A stretch of 64,000 nucleotides of DNA from contig CM055901.1 in the NCBI GenBank assembly GCA_029582155.1, forward strand, positions 54,052,625 through 54,116,624, written 5' to 3'. Shown here in pieces: positions 59,105 through 64,000 of the stretch (position 1 is its first letter; each line of letters opens with the position of its first letter). Source of the stretch: Panopea generosa. Its lineage: Eukaryota > Mollusca > Bivalvia > Adapedonta > Hiatellidae. The notes below the pieces were generated by a model. It saw only the letters and a list, made by a program, of their open reading frames with translations, had not been told where the DNA came from and did no database searches. The position numbers and the translations under genes were made by a program.

Positions 59105-59785
59105 TTGATTGACTGAATGGAAAGAATATCGCAGAGATCGGACAGAATATCGTATATAACGGATAGAAAATCGCTGAGAACGGATTTAATACCGTATAGA
59201 ACAGACAGAAAATCGCAGAGAACGGATTATATATCGTACTGAACGGAGAGACAATCGCAGAGAACAGATAAAATATCGTATAGAACGGAGAGAAAATCGC
59301 AAAGAACGGATACAATATCGTATAAAACGGATGGAATATTGTATAGCACGGATAAAATATAGAATAGGACGGATATAATATCGTATTGAACATATAGAAT
59401 ATCGTATAGAACGAGTGGAATATCGTAAAGAACGGTTGGAATATCGTAAAGAACGGATGGTGTATCGTATAGAACTGATGGAGTATCGTATAGAATTGAT
59501 GGAATATCGTATAGAACAGATGGGATGTCGTATAGAACGAATGGAATATCGTTATCTATACAATGGATAAAATATTGTATTGAACGGGTGGACTATTGTA
59601 TAGTACGAATGAAATATCGTCTAGAACGGATGGGATGCCGTATACAATGGATTGAATATCGAATAGAACGGATGTAATATCGTACAGAACGGATATAATA
59701 TCGTATAGAACAGATGAATACCGTACAGAACGAATGAAATATCCTCTAGAACGGATTGAATATCGTATAGAACGGATTAAATATG
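59105..59785. repeat. 21-bp minisatellite array
   Basis: About 32 units of atcgtatagaacggatggaa followed by t. At the left end the units alternate with a cgcagagaacgg form, giving a longer composite period of about 42 bp. The minus-strand Phe/Pro/Tyr-rich frame is an artefact. Confidence 0.95.
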
Positions 59786-59789
59786 ACTT

Positions 59790-61085
59790 GATTGACTGGT
59801 GTACTATGGAAGAATGTATTTAAGTACAGAAGGAAATGTTAAAGTCAATCTTGATGAAACTTGACAAGTATGTTTTCCCGTCAAATTCTATAATGAAAAA
59901 AAAATATTATTTGACTATGAACTAAAATGTTGTTCGACACAAAAGCCCCACCATCTACATATTGATCGCAATTCATTTTTACTGAAAAATAAGTAAAAAG
60001 GGGTAATAACTCCTGTCAAAATCGACGCTGACAAATATCGATTTAGTATGTATTTCTTAAGTATACAGCTACATATCAAATATTAACTTATAATAATACT
60101 ATAGATCACATCAGAAGTTATTGGCCGGGAACCAATGTTTTACCTTGGACGGATGTGGGTGGGGGGCAAATGGCGGGGCACATATAATAGATTTATATAT
60201 GGAGGATTACAACTTGCAAATATAAAAGGACTCGGTGTGTAAGACATCTGTCATTTCAATATCACGATTATATGCAGAAAAATAAACCCACTTCCTTGTA
60301 GGTTTTGTAAATGACTCAAACATGGGATGGGCATATTTTGATTTTGTGAATTAGTAATAATACACGCATAGTTTGCTACCGTTGTGTTCTCAAATTTTAT
60401 ATCTTCCTTCTCTATAGTAATAGATACGAAATATGGTCACGTGTTAGGTTATTATGGTCACGTGATTGGTAATAATCATAAGAGTGACAATAAACACGAC
60501 AAACACACTTTACCCAAGTGGATTAATAAAGCCATGTAATATCTGTAAAGGTGGACATGCCACGTTATAGTCATAGCTATTTCTCGGTGACAAAACAATA
60601 CCATAGTAAACTTATTAGTATTGTTTTATAGGTCGATATAGTTTGTCTGGTGAAGTTACATAGTTTGAATGTACATGTATTTCACTAGTACCGTACACAG
60701 TTCATATTAGGTAGTTCACTTGTCCTTATATAGTCGGCCTTATGCAGTTAACTATTTCTTCACATACTTCTAATGCGGTTTATAGTCCTTACGGATAACG
60801 GTCAAGGTCACTTCTGGTAAAAAATTTCTTTTAAGATATTTTGATGAAATGTGACATTTGGTGTATAGATTTCTAGGAAGCTTGGTATTAGTTGTGAGGT
60901 AAATCGGGACATGTTCAAGGTCACTGTTTCTTATAGCAGATAGTTGGTTTCCACTTAGTAACTGAATTTTGTTTTCATAGTCTACGTAAATATTTAAAGC
61001 CGAGCAATCATTGCCCAATGGACATGTTTCTAGGTTTTAGTAGCTGGAAAAGTTTGAAGTTGCTAAATATATTAAACTATTAAAT
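59790..61085. other. mostly unique DNA with one unassigned open frame
   Basis: A minus-strand open frame at 61.03-60.77 kb (about 88 codons, containing CPLGNDCSALNIYVDYENKI and ending in VTLTVIRKDYKPH) has balanced composition unlike the repeat frames. It has no recognised domain, no ATG in a good position and no clear acceptor. It may be a decayed exon or chance. Confidence 0.3.
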
Positions 61086-61094
61086 TTGCATTTG

Positions 61095-62270
61095 TGATTG
61101 AACCAAACTGGAAGCTGTGTTGAACCTACTTTGTAGTTATGTTGAACCTAGCTGGTAGTTATGTTGTATTTACTTTGTAGTTAAGTTTAACGTAGTTGGT
61201 AGTTATGTTGAACCTAGTTGGAAGTGATACTGAACCTAGATGGAAGTTATATTGAACCTAGTTGGTAGTTATGTTGAACTTGGTTGGTAGTTATGTTGAA
61301 CCTAGTTGGTAGTTATGTTGAACCTACTTTGTAGTTCTGTTTAACCTAGTTGGTAAGTATGTTGAGCCTAGCTGGAAGTTATATTGAATCTAGATGACAG
61401 TTATGTTGAACCTAGTTGGAAGTGATATTGAACCTAGTTTATAGTTATGTTGAACCTAGCTGGTAGTTATGTTGAACCTAGTTGGTAGTTATGTTGAACT
61501 TAGTTGGTAGTTTTATTGAACCTACTATGTAGTTCTGTTTAACCTAGTTGGTAAGTATGTTGAGCCTAGCTGGAAGTTATATTGAATCTAGATGGAAGTT
61601 ATGTTGAACCTAGTTGGTAGGTATGTTAGACCTAGTTGGTATTTGTGTTGAACCTAGTTTGTAGTTATGTTGAACCTAGTTGGTATTTGTGTTGAACCAG
61701 GATTGTAGTTTGTTGGGCCTAGTTGGAAGTTCAGTTTGTGTTTGACTTTTTTAAGGTTTTTTTTCAGATTTTAAAAAGTATATACTAGTTGGAAGTTATG
61801 TTTAACCTAGTTGGTAAGTATGTTGAGCCTAGCTGGAAGTTATATTGAATCTAGATGGAAGTTATGTTGAACCCAGTTGGTAGTTCTGATGATCCTACTT
61901 TGTAATTATGTTAGGCCTAGTTGGTTTTTGTGTTGAACCTAGTTTGTAGTAATGTTGAACCTAGTAGGAAGTTATGTTGAACCTAGTTGGTATTTGTGTT
62001 GAATCTAGTTTGTAGTTATGTTGAACCTAGTTGGTATTTGTGTTGAACCAACTTTGTAGTTATGTTGGGCCTAGTTGGTATTGTGTTGAACCAAGTTTGT
62101 AGTTATGTTGAACCTAGTTGGTATTGTGTTGAACCAAGTTTGTAGTTATGTTGAACCTAGTTGGTATTTGTGTTGAACCTAGTTTGTAGTTATGTTGGGC
62201 CTCGTTCGAAGTTCAGTTTGTGTTTTACTTTTTTAAGTTTTTTCAGATTTTAAAAAGTATATACTACAAC
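61095..62270. repeat. 22-bp minisatellite array
   Basis: About 50 units of tagttatgttgaacctagtt followed by gg. A non-repeat segment (gttcagtttgtg, then tttcagattttaaaaagtat and atacta) interrupts the array at 61.73-61.79 kb. It recurs at its right edge, 62.21-62.27 kb, showing duplication of the array end together with some flank. Confidence 0.95.
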
Positions 62271-62514
62271 TAAAATAATAATAAAATTATTTGAAATTTT
62301 TACCTCCAACTGCAATCTTTTAAATAAATATAATTGTGCATGATCAAAAAAAGTATACATCATCTTGGGTTACTTAAAATGTACATTGCATGCACAAGAA
62401 AGCAGCTGTCTGTTCATTCTTAATGTTAATTTGCCTGATAATATTCCTTTGCGTGCTGTGTTTCAACATTTAGTCAGGAGAAGCAAGTTTCCAATCCTTA
62501 TATATAGACATAGA

Positions 62515-63840
62515 CACAGACATAGTTTATTTAGTAATATAGGCCACTTGCCCAAAATACAATAAACATATACATGTGTAAACAAACATTGGAATGACAA
62601 CCAAGTAGAATGGAACAAACAAATTGAAAGCATAAATTAACTTTAAATAAGTATTTGTTAGGTTACATTTATAGAGCTATATTTTCTAATTCCAGTTTTC
62701 TTTTAACAAAAGCATTTAACAAGTAATTTGAGATAGAAATAATACCATGTTTGACTGATGTGGACATAATTGTATAAAATAGATTTGAAGATCTAGATCT
62801 TAGCCAGGCATATTTAAAGTATAGAAGTCTAAGGTGCTCATAAATTGGAGATTCGAAAAAGAAATGAAACTCATCTTCAATTATATATACATTTGAATTA
62901 TGACAAAACAAGCAAAATCGTAAAGTTCTTTCAAGACCCATGTGTCTTTTTTTCGATCATCAAATTATGACGAGAGCGTCTAAAATCTGACAGTGTCTTT
63001 CTCGATTTTTATGGTAAATCTTAGATATGATTCAATATTAAGCAACGACTTGAAATGTTTGTAATGAGAGGCTTTCGATGTACTATGAATATCTTCTTTC
63101 CATTTCTATAAATAACAATCATTGATGCGCTGTTTAATGATCTTAAGGAACATTGCATCATCACCAACATCATAGGATATCCACACATATCCAAATCCAT
63201 ACTTTAAAAGCATATTTTAAATTGGCCCTGCCCATGTTTTTCTACCAATTTCGTCTAATCTCTTCAGCATAGCATAACTTTGTTTTTGATACCTGTGGTC
63301 CTCCATGCGTGTTAACATAAGCCCATATTTGATACAGTTTGCCATATAGGACGTACAAAGGGGAAACCTTCCATATTAGCAATTTGCCGTGTTTTACGAT
63401 AAATTACAGTATTGCTTGCAGAATTTAATTTGTACATTTTCTATTTTGGCAACATAACTGAACTCCCAAATTTCTGACCCATAACATAGAATGGGTTTAA
63501 CCATAGCATCAAATATTTTAAAAATATCATTTGGAATTAGATGCTCAAATTGACTTTGGAATCTGAAAATACAGGCTCGCGCTTTTATTCCCTGTTGTGA
63601 CAAAGCCTCGTGAGTTTTCGACCATTTTGACTTTGGAGTAAAAATCATTCCCCAATATTTATAGAAAAGAATAACTTCAACAGGTTCATTATTTAAATAG
63701 CATTTTTCAGTTTGTTTAACTATACCCTCATTTCTAAATACAATAGTTTTAGTTTTGCTTTATTTTAGATGCATATCTACAGAATTACAACATTCTTCAA
63801 TATAATGAATACATTACTTTGTTAAAAGCCTGTTAATATT
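62515..63840 (-). mobile_element. LINE fragment, reverse transcriptase thumb and C-terminal region
   Basis: On the minus strand the fragment contains an ECCNSVDMHL stretch and then IVFRNEG near 63.7 kb. YKYWGMIFTPKSKWSKTHEA follows, then IFDAMVKPILCYGSEIWEFS, and finally a Cys-rich tail (RFCLFCHNSN, EDEFHFFFESPIYEHLRLLY). Its 3' end carries repeated tgtcta hexamers. Several stops and frame shifts separate the parts. The catalytic FADD block is not in this piece. The C-terminal layout resembles the LINE at 9.5-11.3 kb, but the two are different elements. Confidence 0.85.
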
Positions 63841-64000
63841 TTATAAAACGCTCACAGACTATATCCGTTTCAATATCATAATTTTGATCAAGAGCAAAGC
63901 GTATAGTAATCAATCCGCACCGCCTAAAATCATACAAATGAGTTTTAAAAACACGGTAACAACGTTCTTAAAAATGAAGATATAATAAACTTACTTGACA

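Noticed and set aside
60770-61018. A confident gene call for the 82-88-codon minus-strand frame
   Set aside because: The composition is protein-like, but there is no usable ATG, no acceptor and no recognised domain, so it is left as an unassigned frame.

Overview
The window is animal nuclear DNA. It is AT-rich, has intron-split genes with GT..AG splice sites, and carries tRNA-derived SINEs, non-LTR retrotransposon pieces and miniature inverted-repeat elements. Two C1q-domain genes side by side, several SINE families and very heavy minisatellite content fit a bivalve mollusc best. The species is an inference; nothing bacterial or organellar is visible.

Three host genes can be supported, all on the minus strand. 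(1) C1q gene A (about 25.9-27.9 kb): a coiled-coil exon joined by a phase-1 intron to a complete C1q-domain exon. (2) C1q gene B (33.7-43.5 kb): the same architecture with a 9.3 kb intron. (3) A tetraspanin (51.1-57.4 kb): seven coding exons, about 270 residues, four membrane segments and a six-cysteine large loop with CCG. All junctions read in phase. A weak candidate exon pair lies at 2.5-2.8 kb.

Layout: 0-9 kb holds SINEs, a 26-bp array, an inverted copy of tetraspanin exon 6 with its upstream intron minisatellite, and two small elements. 9.5-11.3 kb is a decayed LINE reverse transcriptase. 11.37-11.82 kb is a complete MITE abutting a 3.9 kb array of 36-bp units. 16.3-18.9 kb holds a LINE endonuclease piece, two foldback elements and a 20-bp minisatellite. 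21.1-25.9 kb is simple repeat plus a 4 kb 17-bp array that runs up to the stop codon of C1q gene A. 28.2-29.75 kb is a 79-bp array upstream of that gene. 31.9-33.4 kb is a 46-bp array downstream of C1q gene B. The intron of gene B carries a 32-bp array and a 5.3 kb inverted-repeat-bounded element filled with tandem repeats. 45.3-46.8 kb is a 57-59-bp array split by an insertion. The tetraspanin introns carry (AG)n, 22-bp and 30-bp arrays and a (GATAAT)-type repeat. 58.3-62.3 kb has three more arrays, and 62.5-63.85 kb is another LINE remnant.

Roughly 40% of the window is tandem repeat, in about fifteen arrays of different period. Most long open frames are artefacts of arrays whose period is divisible by three. 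The most striking object is the element at 37,727-43,016: about 50-bp terminal inverted repeats, an exact 9-bp target duplication, and an interior made almost wholly of hairpin-bearing repeats that echo the termini. No CRISPR array, intact tRNA or rRNA gene, or recognisable retroviral, LTR or Polinton element was seen.
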